Counted from the first letter of the stretch, positions 1-9,644 are shown. The stretch is DNA of 32,310 nt from Aquincola sp. (GCA_022841885.1 JALHQP010000030.1:1-32310); one strand, 5' to 3'. Program-made: numbers and translations. Notes: generated from the sequence alone by a model not told the origin.

Positions 1-66
1 AGCCAGCGCCGCCAGCAGGGCCAGCGCGACGCTCGAGGCGATCCAGGCCGCGGCGCCGCGGCTCAC
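1..66 (-). CDS. Partial CDS: N-terminus of an unidentified protein downstream of glnE
   Basis: Only the first 22 codons lie in the window. A GTG codon at 66..64 overlaps the glnE stop at 65..63 as GTGA, the coupling typical of co-transcribed genes. The peptide begins MSRGAAAWIASSVALALLAA, a hydrophobic stretch from about residue 5 that would suit a signal sequence or first membrane helix. I do not recognise the gene, and the fragment is too short to name it. The overlap and the hydrophobic N-terminus are the only support. Confidence 0.4.
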   Translation of the reverse strand, partial: MSRGAAAWIASSVALALLAALA

Positions 67-2828
67 GCGCCCGGCCCGCCGAACACGGCGCGCCAGAGCG
101 CGAGCACGGCGTCGCGCTGCGGGGCCCATGCCTCGACGGGGAACTGCGTCGGCTGCTCGTCCAGGCGTGCCCGGTGCTGGGCCCGGCGCAGCTCGCGGTA
201 GGCGTCGGCGGCGGCATGACCGACGCCCGCGGGCAGCAGCCCTGCGGCCTCGGCGCGCTGCAGCAGCGCGATGTTGCCGGCGTTGTCGAGCAGCTCGGGG
301 TGTGCGTGCGATTGTGCGAGCACCAGGCACTGCACTGCGAACTCGGCGTCCATCATGCCGCCGGCGCTGTGCTTGACGTCGAACCGCCCCGCCTTTACCG
401 GACGCGCGGCGCGCACCTTCTCGCGCATCGACAGCACCTCGGCGCGCAGGGCGTCGGCATCGCGCGGTGCCGCCAGCACCTCGCGCCGCACGGACTCGAT
501 GCGTGCCGCCAGCGCTGCAGTTCCTGTACAGCAGCGCGCGCGCGTCAGCGCCTGGTGTTCCCAGGTCCACGCCGTGTTGCTGCCGCGGCCGCGCTGGTAC
601 TGTTCGAAGGCCGAGATCGAGGTGACCAACAGGCCCGAGTTGCCGTTGGGACGCAACGCGGTGTCGATGTCGAACAGCTCGCCGGCTGCGGTGCGCACCG
701 TGAGCCAGGTGATCAGTTTGCGCACGAAGGCGCCGTAAGCCTCGAGGGCGCGGTCGGGGTCGGGTTCGTCGTCGAACACGAACACCAGGTCGAGGTCGCT
801 GCCGTAACCGAGCTCTTTGCCGCCCAGCTTGCCGTAGGCGATGACCGCAAACTGCGGTTCGTCGCGGTGGCGTTGCTTCAACTGCGACCAGGCCCAGCGC
901 AGCGTGCAGGCAAGCACCGTGTCGGCCAGTGCCGACAGGTCGTCGGCCACCTGCTCGACCGTGAGCCGCCCCTCGACGTCGCGCACCAGGGTGCGGAAGA
1001 CCTCGGCATGGTGGGCGCGGCGCAGCGTGTCGAGCAGCGCCTCCTCGCCGGCCTCGCCCGAGCGTTGCCAGGCGGCGTGGCGCTCTTCGAGCTCGGCCGC
1101 GAGTTCAGTGCGCTCGAAGCGCCCGGCCATCAGGCGCGCGTCGGCCAGCTCATCGATCACGCCCGGGTGCTGCATCAGGTAGCGCATCGGCCAGCGCGCT
1201 AGGCCCAGCAGGCCGAGCAGGCGCTGCTGCACCTCGGGCCGCTCGACCAGCAGCGCGAGATAGCTTTCGCGCCGCAGCAGCGGCTCGATCCAGTCGATGA
1301 AACGCAGCGCCGCATCCTCGCTGCAGCGGCCGTCGGCCACGCCCTCGGCCGCGCGCTGCACCAGGCGCGCCAGACGCAGCTTGCTGCTGTCGCGCAACGA
1401 CTGCACGCGTGGCCCCTGGGCCCAGCGGCGGGCGCGCTCGCCGATGGCGGGCGGCAGCTTCTCGAGGAAGGCCTCGTGATCGATCGGCAACGGTCCGGTG
1501 CCACAGGTCTTGCAGGCGCCTTTGGCCTCGTCGCGATTGCCGGCCGCACCGCGGCCCTCGTGCAGCAGGGCGTCGAACTCGGTGGCCACCAGCTCGCGCA
1601 CCTGCCCCAGGCGCTCGAGCAATTCGCAGGCGTCGGCGTTGCACGCGAGGCCGAGCGAACGCGCGATCCAGCCGAGGTCCCCGTCAGCGTCGGGCAGGCG
1701 GTGCGTCTGCTGGTCGTCGAGATACTGGATACGGTGCTCGACGCGGCGCAGGAAGGTGTAGGCCTCGGCGAGTTGTGCGGCCGTGGCCGGCTTCATCAGC
1801 CCGCGCGCGGCCAGCCGCTCCAGCGCTTTCAAAGTGGAGCGCGTGCGGATCTCGGGGAACTGGCCGCCGCGCACCACCAACAGCAGCTGGACGATGAACT
1901 CGATCTCGCGGATGCCGCCGCGCGAGAGCTTGACGTCGTTGCCGCGCTCGGGCCGCCCGGCCGCACGGCGCAACGCCTCCTCGCGGATCTTGGCGTGCAG
2001 CTGGCGCAGGCCCTCAAACACGCCGTAGTCGAGGTAGCGCCGGTAGACGAAGGGTGTGACCAGCGAACGCAGCGCCAGCGCCCGGCCGGACTCGACCGCC
2101 GCGCGCGGCGCGACGACGCGGCTCTTCAGCCACGCGAAGCGCTCCCACTCGCGGCCCTGGGTCTGCAGGTACTCCTCGAGCATCGCCAGACTCACCACCG
2201 GTGGCCCCGAGTTGCCGTTGGGGCGCAGCGCCAGGTCGACCCGGAACACGAAGCCCTCATCGGTCACGTCGCCGATCAGCGTGTACAGGCGGCGTGCCAC
2301 CTTGGCGAAGTACTCGTGCGCCGACACCGGCTCGGGCCCGTCGGTCTGGCCTTCGTCCTCGTAGACGTAGACCAGGTCGATGTCGGACGACACGTTCAGC
2401 TCGCGCGCACCGAGCTTGCCCATGCCGACGATCCAGAACTCGATCGGCGTGCCCGCAGCGGTGCGCGGCGCGCCGTGGCGGACATCGGTCTCGCGCCGCG
2501 CCTCGGCCAGCGCGGCCTCGAGCGTGGTCTCGGCCAACGCCGTCATCGCGTGGGTGATCGCCGCCAGCGGTGCGTCGTGCTCCACGTCGAGCGTGGCCAG
2601 GCGCTCGAGCACCAGCTGGCGCGCGATGCGCAAGGCGGCGGACAGGGGCTGGCCGTCGCGCCGCAGGCGCTCGACCAGCGCCGCGATCGTGTTCGGGTCG
2701 GGCTCGCCTAGGGCCAGCAGGACCAAGGCGTCGGCATGGCGCCGGCGCACGCGCTGCACGAAGCGGCTGTGGTCTGCCCGCGCGCTGCCCGTCGTGCTGC
2801 TGCTTTCGATCGTCACGTCCTGCGACAC
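63..2828 (-). CDS. glnE: Bifunctional glutamine synthetase adenylyltransferase/adenylyl-removing enzyme
   Basis: GlnE adds AMP to, and removes it from, a conserved tyrosine of glutamine synthetase, so tuning ammonia assimilation in response to PII and glutamine. The 921-residue protein matches the family length (about 946 in E. coli). It shows two nucleotidyltransferase halves: GMGKLGARELNVSSDIDLVY near residues 135-154 (by family, the de-adenylylating domain) and AYGKLGGKELGYGSDLDLVF near 663-683 (by family, the adenylylating domain). Each carries the G-S/S-S-D-x-D metal site. The GTG start at 2828 is fixed by an in-frame TAG five codons upstream. A CKTCGTG stretch lies in the linker between the halves. 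The gene is divergent from yhdP and overlaps the next minus-strand ORF by GTGA. The family call is very secure. Confidence 0.97.
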   Translation of the reverse strand: MSQDVTIESSSTTGSARADHSRFVQRVRRRHADALVLLALGEPDPNTIAALVERLRRDGQPLSAALRIARQLVLERLATLDVEHDAPLAAITHAMTALAETTLEAALAEARRETDVRHGAPRTAAGTPIEFWIVGMGKLGARELNVSSDIDLVYVYEDEGQTDGPEPVSAHEYFAKVARRLYTLIGDVTDEGFVFRVDLALRPNGNSGPPVVSLAMLEEYLQTQGREWERFAWLKSRVVAPRAAVESGRALALRSLVTPFVYRRYLDYGVFEGLRQLHAKIREEALRRAAGRPERGNDVKLSRGGIREIEFIVQLLLVVRGGQFPEIRTRSTLKALERLAARGLMKPATAAQLAEAYTFLRRVEHRIQYLDDQQTHRLPDADGDLGWIARSLGLACNADACELLERLGQVRELVATEFDALLHEGRGAAGNRDEAKGACKTCGTGPLPIDHEAFLEKLPPAIGERARRWAQGPRVQSLRDSSKLRLARLVQRAAEGVADGRCSEDAALRFIDWIEPLLRRESYLALLVERPEVQQRLLGLLGLARWPMRYLMQHPGVIDELADARLMAGRFERTELAAELEERHAAWQRSGEAGEEALLDTLRRAHHAEVFRTLVRDVEGRLTVEQVADDLSALADTVLACTLRWAWSQLKQRHRDEPQFAVIAYGKLGGKELGYGSDLDLVFVFDDEPDPDRALEAYGAFVRKLITWLTVRTAAGELFDIDTALRPNGNSGLLVTSISAFEQYQRGRGSNTAWTWEHQALTRARCCTGTAALAARIESVRREVLAAPRDADALRAEVLSMREKVRAARPVKAGRFDVKHSAGGMMDAEFAVQCLVLAQSHAHPELLDNAGNIALLQRAEAAGLLPAGVGHAAADAYRELRRAQHRARLDEQPTQFPVEAWAPQRDAVLALWRAVFGGPGA

Positions 2829-2955
2829 CGTGGCCCTGTGCTAGATTGAACCGCGCCGGGCGCCGCTTGTCGTCGAGGCGGCCTCGCGCGGCGTTGCAAG
2901 GACAGCTCCGGCCGCGCCTGCCGCGACGCGTGTCCATCCGTCCGCTGCCTCACCC
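2829..2955. promoter_or_regulatory. Divergent glnE/yhdP intergenic region
   Basis: These 127 bp separate two head-to-head genes, so both promoters should lie here or in the flanking 5' ends. On the plus strand TGCTAGATT at 2839..2847 resembles an extended -10 (TGn plus TAGATT) that could serve yhdP, but I see no good -35 partner. On the minus strand TTCAAT (2850..2845) is a weak -10 for glnE. No clear NtrC-type or sigma-54 site was seen. Confidence 0.25.
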
Positions 2956-5900
2956 TTGTCCTCCGTCTTCAACGTCCCTGACCCCGCCGCGCTGCGCCTC
3001 GAGCGTCGCCGCCATCGTGGCTGGCGCGTGGCGTGGCGCGTGGCCTTCACCCTGCTGTTCGGCGCCTGGAGCTTATTGCTGCTCGCATGGCTGACTCTGC
3101 AATGGGGCATTGTGCCGCGGGTGGGCCAGTGGAAACCTGAGATCGAGCAGCGCGCGAGCGCGGCGCTCGGCGTGCCGGTGACCATCGGCGCGATCCGCGT
3201 GCGTTCGGGTGGCTGGATGCCGCTGATCGAGCTCGACGACGTGGTGCTGGCGCCGCGCCCGTCGGACCCGGACCGCGGCCTGGGCGCCGCTGCAGCGCTG
3301 CGCCTGCCGAAGGTCAGCGCGGCCCTGTCGGCGCGCTCGATCCTGGGCCTGGCACTGCGCTTCGAGCAGTTGCACGTCGACGGCGCGTCGCTCGAGGCAC
3401 GGCGCGACCGCGCCGGGCGCTTCTTCGTCGCCGGCATCGAGGTGCGCGCCGGCACGGCCGAGGACGACGACCAGGGGGCTGGCACCGACTGGCTGCTGGC
3501 CCAGCACGAGGTGGTGGTGCGCCACGGCCGCGTGCGCTGGATCGACGAGCAGCGCGGTGCGCCGCCGCTCGATCTGACGGACGTCGACCTCGTGCTGCGC
3601 AACGGGCTGGCGCGCCACGAGATGCGGCTGGACGCCACGCCGCCGGCCGAGGCGGGCGCACGCTTCACGCTGATGGGCCAGTTCACACAGCCGCTGCTGG
3701 CGCAGCGCAGCAACTGGCGCCGCTGGCACGGCACCGCCTACGCCGATCTGCCGCGCGCCGACGCGGCGGCGCTGCGCCAGCTGCTGCCGCTGTTGCCGCT
3801 CGAGATCGAAACCGGCGAGGGCGCGCTGCGCGCCTGGATGGAAGTGCGCGACGGCCGGCCTCGTGCGGCGCTGGCCGACGTGGCGCTGCGCCAGGTGGCG
3901 CTGCGCTTCCCGGGCCGCGAGCAGGCCTTGACGGTCGAGCGCCTGCAAGGGCGGGTCAGCGCGGCGCAGGAGGGGCGGCAGTGGCGTTTTGGTGCCGAGC
4001 AACTGGCGTTTGCCAGCGGCGACATCGACTGGCCGGCCACGCGCCTGGCGCTCGCGCTGCGCGAAGCCGAGGCGGCGCCTGCTGCGGCGGCTGCCTCGGT
4101 GCCGACGGTGCCTTTCGACGGTGGCGAGCTCAGCGCCGACCGGCTCGACCTCGCGCCGCTGGCCCGGCTGGCGGCGCACCTGCCGCTCGGCGCCGCGGTC
4201 GACAAGCTGCTGGCCGACCTGGCGCCCAGCGGCCAGGTGCGCGAGTTGGCGGCGCGCTGGGAGGGCCCGCTCGACGCGCCGCGGCGCTACCAGCTCAAGG
4301 CGCAGGTGGCGGGCCTGTCGATCGCTGCCGCGCCGTCGGCCGAGCCGGGCCACCTCGGGCGACCCGGCTGGCGCAACGCGAACCTGGACATTGATGCCAG
4401 CGAAGCCGGCGGGCGCGCCCGTCTGGCGATCGAGCAGGGCGCCTTGATCGTGCCCGGCGTGTTCGAGCAGCCCGAGGTGGCGCTTGAGCGCTTCAGCTCG
4501 CGCCTGGCTTGGCGCATCACGCCGCAGGCCGGGGGTGCACCCTCGGCCATCGAGGTCAGCCTGACCGACACGCAGTTCGCCAATGCCGACGCGCAGGGCC
4601 AGCTGACGACGGCGTTGTGGCGCACCGGCCCAGGCGGCGGCGTCGGTCACGGTGCACGCTGGCCGGGCCAGCTCGACCTGGCGGGCCAGTTGAGCCAGGG
4701 CCGCGCCGCCGCCGTGGCCTCCTACCTGCCGCTCGGCATTCCCGAGTCGGCGCGGCGCTATGTGCAGCATGCGGTCACCGACGGCCGCGTGAGCAATACC
4801 ACCTTCAAGGTCAAGGGGGACCTGAGGGACTTTCCGTTCGCGCCGAAGGCCGTGGCCGCCGGAGCCAAGGCGCTGCCGCCGTCGGGCGAGTTTCGCATCG
4901 TCGGCAAGGTCGAGGACGTGGCCTTCGCCTATGTGCCCGGCAGCGACGAGGCGCCGTCGGCCTGGCCGGCCTTCGGCGATGTGACGGGCGAGCTGGTGTT
5001 CGACCGTGCGTCGATGGAAATCCGCAATGCGTCGGCCAAGGTGTGGGGCGTCGAGCTGACCAAGGTCAACGGTGGCATCCGCGACCTCGCCCATCCGGCA
5101 CTGCGCCTCGATGGACAGGCGCGCGGGCCGCTCGGCGACATGCTGCGCTACGTCAACAGCTCGCCGGTGGCCGGCTGGACCGGCCAGGCGCTGCGCGAGG
5201 CCAGCATGGGCGGCAACGCCGAGCTGAAGCTCGCGCTCGAACTGCCGCTGGACGATCTCGAGCGCAGCACGGTGCAGGGCTCCGTGCTGCTGGCCGGCAA
5301 CGACGTGCGACTGCTGCCCGGCACGCCGCTGCTGGCCAATGCGAAGGGGCGCGTGGGCTTCACGCACAAGGGCTTGTCGGTGACCGGCGGCAGCGCGCGC
5401 GTGCTCGGCGGCGAGGCGAGTTTCGAGGGCGGCACGCAGGCTGACGGCAGCCTGCGCCTTTCCGGCCAGGGTGTGGCCAGCGCCGACGGCCTGCGTCGCG
5501 CCGGCGAGCTGGGCGCCTTGTCGCGCCTGGCGGCGTCGGCCAGCGGCCAGACGCCGTACCGCCTGGCGCTGGGTGTCGTGCGCGGTCGCACCGAGTTCAC
5601 GCTGACCAGCTCACTGGCCGGGCTGGCACTGGACCTGCCGGCGCCACTGAAGAAGCCGGCCGAGGCCAGTTGGCCGCTGCGCGTCGAGAGCCGCGTCGCA
5701 CCCGACAGCGCGTCGCGCGACACCCTGCGCGTCGAGCTCGGCAACCTGGTCGCGGCGCAGTACCAGCGCGAAGCGAGCGCCGACGGCAGCCTGCAGCCGG
5801 TGCGCGGCGCGATCGGTGTGCTGGAACCGCTGCCGCCCTTGCCCGAACGCGGTGTGCAGGCCGTGCTGGCGCTCGGCGCCGTCGACGGCGACGCCTGGCA

Positions 5901-7116
5901 GGCCGCGCTCGACAAGGTGCAAGGCCCGGTGGCGACCGCTTCGGCGGGAGTCGACGACGGCTACCTGCCCCGCAGCGTGGCGCTGCGCGCGCAGTCGGTG
6001 GTGTCGGGCGGCCGGCGCCTGACCAATCTGGTGGCCGGCGTGAGCCAGGACGCGTCCGACGGTGCTTGGCGCGGCAGCCTCGACGCCGACCAGCTCGGCG
6101 GCTACGTCGAGTACCGGGCCAGCCGCGGGCCGGCGAGTCCGGGCCGGATCTATGCGCGCTTGGCGCGCCTGGCCCTGCCGCCGGCGGACGCGAGTTCGGT
6201 CGAGAACCTGCTGGCCGAGGCGCCGTCGACCGTGCCGGCGCTGGACATCGTGATCGACAACTTCGAGTTGCGCGGCAAAAAGCTCGGCCGCGTCGAGGTG
6301 GAGGCGCTGAACCAAGGCGCGCGCGAGTGGCGCATGACGCGCTTCTCGCTCACCAATCCCGAGGCCCAGCTCACCGGTTCGGGCCAGTGGCAAGCCGGCG
6401 GCGCGGCGGCGCAGCGCATGGTGATGGACTTCAAGCTCGACCTCGGCGACAGCGGCGCCTTCCTCGATCGGCTGGGGTTCCCGGGCACCTTGCGCGGCGG
6501 CAAAGGCCGCATGAGCGGCCAGGTGTCCTGGAGCGGCTCGCCGCTGGCCTTCCACGTGCCGAGCCTGGACGGCAAGCTCAATCTGTCGATCGAGAGCGGC
6601 CAGTTCCTGAAGGCCGGGCCGGGCGCCGGGCGATTGTTGTCGGTGCTGAGCCTGCAGTCGCTGCCGCGCCGCCTCGTGCTGGACTTCCGCGACCTGTTCC
6701 AGGAGGGCTTCGCGTTCGACAACGTCAGCGGCGACGTCACCATCGACGACGGCGTGGCGGCCACGCGCAACCTGCGCATGCGCGGCGTGCAGGCGGCCGT
6801 GCTGATGGAAGGCAGCGCCGATCTGCAGCGCGAAACGCAGAACCTGCGTGTGCTCGTCGTGCCGGAGATCAATGCCGGCACCGCGTCGCTGGCCTATGCG
6901 GTGATCAACCCGGCGGTGGGCCTGGGTACCTTCCTGGCGCAGATGTTCCTGCGCCGCCCGCTGATGGCCGCCGGCACGCGCGAGTTCACGGTGCAGGGCA
7001 GCTGGGACGACCCGAAGATCGAGCGTGTCGAGCGCAAGCTGGGCGAGCCGGTCCCCGAGTTCGACACGGCACCGGCCGCGCCCGCGGCGGCTTCGGCGCC
7101 GAAGGCGGCGTCCTGA
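2956..7116 (+). CDS. yhdP: YhdP family protein (TIGR02099; AsmA-like envelope protein)
   Basis: A 1386-residue protein of the YhdP/TIGR02099 family. These AsmA-like proteins have one N-terminal inner-membrane helix and a very long periplasmic part. In E. coli, YhdP works with TamB and YdbH in moving phospholipids to the outer membrane; the same role here is by family. Seen here: a basic N-terminus and one hydrophobic helix at about 29-48, then a low-complexity, beta-rich body. The AsmA-like C-terminal part contains FDNVSGDVTIDDGVAATRNL and a glycine/alanine-rich INPAVGLGTFLAQ segment. The TTG start at 2956 leaves a proper membrane anchor; a GTG near 3028 is a possible alternative but cuts the basic leader. 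The Ala/Pro-rich tail (last about 15 residues) is non-conserved. The nitrilase gene follows after 17 nt. Confidence 0.92.
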   Translation: MSSVFNVPDPAALRLERRRHRGWRVAWRVAFTLLFGAWSLLLLAWLTLQWGIVPRVGQWKPEIEQRASAALGVPVTIGAIRVRSGGWMPLIELDDVVLAPRPSDPDRGLGAAAALRLPKVSAALSARSILGLALRFEQLHVDGASLEARRDRAGRFFVAGIEVRAGTAEDDDQGAGTDWLLAQHEVVVRHGRVRWIDEQRGAPPLDLTDVDLVLRNGLARHEMRLDATPPAEAGARFTLMGQFTQPLLAQRSNWRRWHGTAYADLPRADAAALRQLLPLLPLEIETGEGALRAWMEVRDGRPRAALADVALRQVALRFPGREQALTVERLQGRVSAAQEGRQWRFGAEQLAFASGDIDWPATRLALALREAEAAPAAAAASVPTVPFDGGELSADRLDLAPLARLAAHLPLGAAVDKLLADLAPSGQVRELAARWEGPLDAPRRYQLKAQVAGLSIAAAPSAEPGHLGRPGWRNANLDIDASEAGGRARLAIEQGALIVPGVFEQPEVALERFSSRLAWRITPQAGGAPSAIEVSLTDTQFANADAQGQLTTALWRTGPGGGVGHGARWPGQLDLAGQLSQGRAAAVASYLPLGIPESARRYVQHAVTDGRVSNTTFKVKGDLRDFPFAPKAVAAGAKALPPSGEFRIVGKVEDVAFAYVPGSDEAPSAWPAFGDVTGELVFDRASMEIRNASAKVWGVELTKVNGGIRDLAHPALRLDGQARGPLGDMLRYVNSSPVAGWTGQALREASMGGNAELKLALELPLDDLERSTVQGSVLLAGNDVRLLPGTPLLANAKGRVGFTHKGLSVTGGSARVLGGEASFEGGTQADGSLRLSGQGVASADGLRRAGELGALSRLAASASGQTPYRLALGVVRGRTEFTLTSSLAGLALDLPAPLKKPAEASWPLRVESRVAPDSASRDTLRVELGNLVAAQYQREASADGSLQPVRGAIGVLEPLPPLPERGVQAVLALGAVDGDAWQAALDKVQGPVATASAGVDDGYLPRSVALRAQSVVSGGRRLTNLVAGVSQDASDGAWRGSLDADQLGGYVEYRASRGPASPGRIYARLARLALPPADASSVENLLAEAPSTVPALDIVIDNFELRGKKLGRVEVEALNQGAREWRMTRFSLTNPEAQLTGSGQWQAGGAAAQRMVMDFKLDLGDSGAFLDRLGFPGTLRGGKGRMSGQVSWSGSPLAFHVPSLDGKLNLSIESGQFLKAGPGAGRLLSVLSLQSLPRRLVLDFRDLFQEGFAFDNVSGDVTIDDGVAATRNLRMRGVQAAVLMEGSADLQRETQNLRVLVVPEINAGTASLAYAVINPAVGLGTFLAQMFLRRPLMAAGTREFTVQGSWDDPKIERVERKLGEPVPEFDTAPAAPAAASAPKAAS

Positions 7117-7133
7117 GTGAAGAAGGCCACCGA

Positions 7134-7934
7134 GTGAAGATCGCCGCGCTGCAGACGGTGGCCACGCCCGATGTCGACCGCAACCTCGAAGTCGCTGCGC
7201 GCCTGCTCGGCGAGGCGGCGAGCGCCGGGGCCCAGCTCGTCGCGTTGCCCGAATACTTCTGCCTGATGGGCCGGCGCGATACCGACAAGCTGATCGTCGC
7301 CGAAGCACCGGGCGACGGACCGATCCAGCGTTTCCTCGCGGCGCAGGCCAGGCAGCATGGCCTGTGGCTGATTGGCGGCACCGTGCCCTTGCTCGCCGCC
7401 ACGCCCGAGCGCGTGCGCAACGCTTGCTGCGTCTACGCGCCCGACGGCACGCTGGCCGCGCGCTACGACAAGATCCATCTGTTCCGCTTCGACAGCGGAC
7501 GCGAAAGCTACGACGAGGCGCGCGTGCTCGAGGCCGGCAGCGAGCCGGTGGCGCTGCAGGCCGGCGCGCTGCGCGTGGGCCTGTCGGTGTGCTACGACCT
7601 GCGCTTTCCCGAGCTGTACCGGGCGTTGTGTACCCCGCCGTGCGACCTGCTGAGCGTGCCCGCGGCCTTCACCTACACCACCGGGCGTGCGCACTGGGAG
7701 CTGCTGCTCCGCGCGCGCGCGGTCGAGAACCAGTGCTACGTGCTGGCCGCGGCGCAGGGCGGTACGCACGAGAACGGCCGCCGCACCTGGGGCCACAGCA
7801 TGATCGTCGACCCCTGGGGCGAGGTGCTCGCCGTGCGGCCCGAGGGCGAAGGTGTGGTGCTGGCCGAGGTGGACACCGCACGCTTGGCAGCCGTGCGGCA
7901 GCAGCTGCCGGCGCTCGCGCACCGCAAGCTCTGA
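7134..7934 (+). CDS. Carbon-nitrogen hydrolase, Nit1/deaminated glutathione amidase-like
   Basis: A 266-residue nitrilase-superfamily enzyme with the full Glu-Lys-Cys triad: E40 in LPEYF, K113 in DKIHLF and C153 in [10 protein letters not shown]. The segment [20 protein letters not shown] and the HRK near the C-terminus resemble Nit1/YbeM amidases, which hydrolyse deaminated glutathione made by transaminase side reactions. The exact substrate here is inferred. The GTG at 7134 is chosen because GAAGAAGG sits about 8 nt upstream and no in-frame ATG lies nearby. An earlier GTG at 7118 is in another frame and stops after six codons. The gene is co-directional with yhdP (17 nt gap). It abuts the convergent UbiH-like gene with no intergenic base. 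Confidence 0.93.
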   Translation: MKIAALQTVATPDVDRNLEVAARLLGEAASAGAQLVALPEYFCLMGRRDTDKLIVAEAPGDGPIQRFLAAQARQHGLWLIGGTVPLLAATPERVRNACCVYAPDGTLAARYDKIHLFRFDSGRESYDEARVLEAGSEPVALQAGALRVGLSVCYDLRFPELYRALCTPPCDLLSVPAAFTYTTGRAHWELLLRARAVENQCYVLAAAQGGTHENGRRTWGHSMIVDPWGEVLAVRPEGEGVVLAEVDTARLAAVRQQLPALAHRKL

Positions 7935-9134
7935 TCAGCGGCTGCCGAACATCATCTGGCGCGCGAGCGCGTCCCTTACCCAGGGCAGCCGGTTCAACGC
8001 CGCCAGACCCAGGCCACGCAGCGTGTCGATGCCCGGTGCGTTCCAGGTGAAGCTGCGCGCGAGAAAGTCGGTGGTGGCGATCATGGCCCAGCGGTCGGGC
8101 GCACGCTGCCAGGCCACCCGCGAGAGCGCGGCGTCGAGGTCCGGCGCCACGCGGCTGCGGTCGCAGGCGTCGCGCAACGCGGCGGCCAGCGCGTAGGCGT
8201 CGCGCAGGCCGAGGTTCAGGCCCTGGCCTGCGACAGGGTGCAGGGTCTGCGCCGCATTGCCGATGCGCACCTGGCGTGCGCGCACCAGGCTGCGGTGCGC
8301 GGCGAGGCCGAGCGGGAAGCACTTGAGCGGCGAGACCGCGACGACGCGACCAATCGCGGGGTCGAACACCGTGTTGAGCACCGCGATGCGCTGCGCGTCG
8401 TCGAGCTCGCGCACCGGGTCGTCGTCGCGCGGCACGCACCACACCAGCGCCGATCGTGGGCCGCCGAGCGGCAGCAAGGCCGCCGGCCCATGGCGCGTGA
8501 AGCGTTCGACGGCCAGGCCGGGCACGCCGCCTTCGAGCGTGACCGTGCCCACCCAGGCGTCCTGCCGGTAGTCGCTCGTCAGATCGGCCAACGCCTTCTG
8601 CTCGCCGAACACGCCGCCTTCCGCCACCACGGCCAGGTCGAAGGCCTCGGCCACGCCAGCGTCGACCTCCACGCCGTCGACCAGATCCTTCAGCGCGTTC
8701 ACCGGCGTGCCGAAGCGGCTGGCCAGGCGCGCGGGCGCGGCCGCTACCGCGGCCTCCCAGGCGCGCTGCATCGGCGCGACCAACGCGCCGTAGCCGAGCA
8801 CCGCACCGAGCATCGGCACCGCGAGCTCGCTTGCCTCCAGGCGCACCTCGGGGGCGCCGAGCCACGCCGGCACGGCCAGCACCGGCGACTGCTGCGAGAC
8901 CCAGACCTGGCGGATCGGTTCGGCGCGCGCCGCGTCCCAGGCGCCGAGCCGTTCCAGCAGCTGGATGCTGCCCAGCGACAGGGCCAGCGTGCGTGCGTCG
9001 CCGGAGACGTCGCGATCGGCCGACCGGGCGTCGAACAGCACCACCTGCGCGCCAGGCAGTTGGCGTGCGGCCAGCAGCGACAACGCCAGCCCGACCGGGC
9101 CGGCGCCGATGACGGCAATGCGCAAGGGCTTCAT
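7935..9134 (-). CDS. UbiH/UbiF/VisC/COQ6-family FAD-dependent monooxygenase
   Basis: A 399-residue flavoprotein hydroxylase of the ubiquinone-biosynthesis type. It shows the N-terminal dinucleotide-binding motif GAGPVG (10-15), SGDAR near 45-48, and the second FAD motif IGNAAQTLHPVAGQGLNLG (291-309). The GN in place of GD in that motif is also found in E. coli UbiH. The inner 'DG' motif is altered: VVAEGG (169-174) stands where the family usually has ADG. The likely role is an aerobic ring hydroxylation in ubiquinone synthesis. Which ring position cannot be read from sequence, because Burkholderiales carry several paralogues. The ATG start at 9134 places the FAD motif normally. The gene is transcribed away from yajC across a 186-bp gap in which I see no convincing promoter. 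Confidence 0.88.
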   Translation of the reverse strand: MKPLRIAVIGAGPVGLALSLLAARQLPGAQVVLFDARSADRDVSGDARTLALSLGSIQLLERLGAWDAARAEPIRQVWVSQQSPVLAVPAWLGAPEVRLEASELAVPMLGAVLGYGALVAPMQRAWEAAVAAAPARLASRFGTPVNALKDLVDGVEVDAGVAEAFDLAVVAEGGVFGEQKALADLTSDYRQDAWVGTVTLEGGVPGLAVERFTRHGPAALLPLGGPRSALVWCVPRDDDPVRELDDAQRIAVLNTVFDPAIGRVVAVSPLKCFPLGLAAHRSLVRARQVRIGNAAQTLHPVAGQGLNLGLRDAYALAAALRDACDRSRVAPDLDAALSRVAWQRAPDRWAMIATTDFLARSFTWNAPGIDTLRGLGLAALNRLPWVRDALARQMMFGSR

Positions 9135-9320
9135 CGGGGCAGGATCTTAGGCGGCGACGCCGGGCCTGCAGGGCCGATCGAATAGAATTCCGCGCTTTTC
9201 GGCGACAGCCGGGGCTCGAAGCGGCTTGGGGGGGTCACCCTCGGCCTTGCGCCCTTGCAATCGTGCCGACGCGGCCGCAACTGCCGCAGCTGCCCATCCC
9301 CGAACCACGAGGACCCGCAA

Positions 9321-9644
9321 GTGTTCATCTCCACCGCTTACGCGCAAGCCGCGCCTGCCGCCGCGGGCGGCGCCGAATCCACCTTCCTCACCCTGCTGCC
9401 GCTGGTGCTGATGTTCGTGGTGCTGTACTTCATCATGATCCGCCCGCAGATGAAGCGCCAGAAGGAACACAAGGCGATGATCGAGGCGCTGGCCAAGGGC
9501 GACGAGGTCGTGACCGCGGGCGGCGTGCTGGGCAAGGTCAGCAAGCTGGGTGAGACCTATGTGTCGATCGAGGCCGGCAACAACGAGCTGATGGTGCAGC
9601 GCACGGCGATCGTGCAGGTCCTGCCCAAGGGCACCATCAAGTAA
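9321..9644 (+). CDS. yajC: Preprotein translocase accessory subunit YajC
   Basis: A 107-residue single-pass membrane protein that associates with SecD/SecF at the SecYEG translocon. The start is GTG at 9321, giving MFISTAYAQA, the usual betaproteobacterial YajC opening, with an upstream ACGAGGA ribosome site. An earlier in-frame ATG at 9255 would add a non-conserved arginine/proline leader and is rejected. One hydrophobic helix lies near residues 23-41 (LLPLVLMFVVLYFIMI), followed by IRPQMKRQKEH and the conserved KGDEVVTAGGVLGKV. It is first in a yajC-secD-secF set, with 42 nt to secD. The 186 bp upstream show no strong sigma-70 site; TAGAAT at 9183..9188 lacks a -35. Confidence 0.95.
   Translation: MFISTAYAQAAPAAAGGAESTFLTLLPLVLMFVVLYFIMIRPQMKRQKEHKAMIEALAKGDEVVTAGGVLGKVSKLGETYVSIEAGNNELMVQRTAIVQVLPKGTIK

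Noticed and set aside
1510-1545. Possible zinc site (CKTCGTG) in the GlnE linker
   Set aside because: Only one C-x2-C is present, in a low-conservation linker; there is not enough to claim metal binding.
3073-5367. A 764-codon minus-strand frame opposite yhdP, and similar long frames opposite pgk (21785-23035) and tkt (28258-30366)
   Set aside because: Same antisense artefact of high GC; no recognisable motifs, and the opposing genes are well supported.
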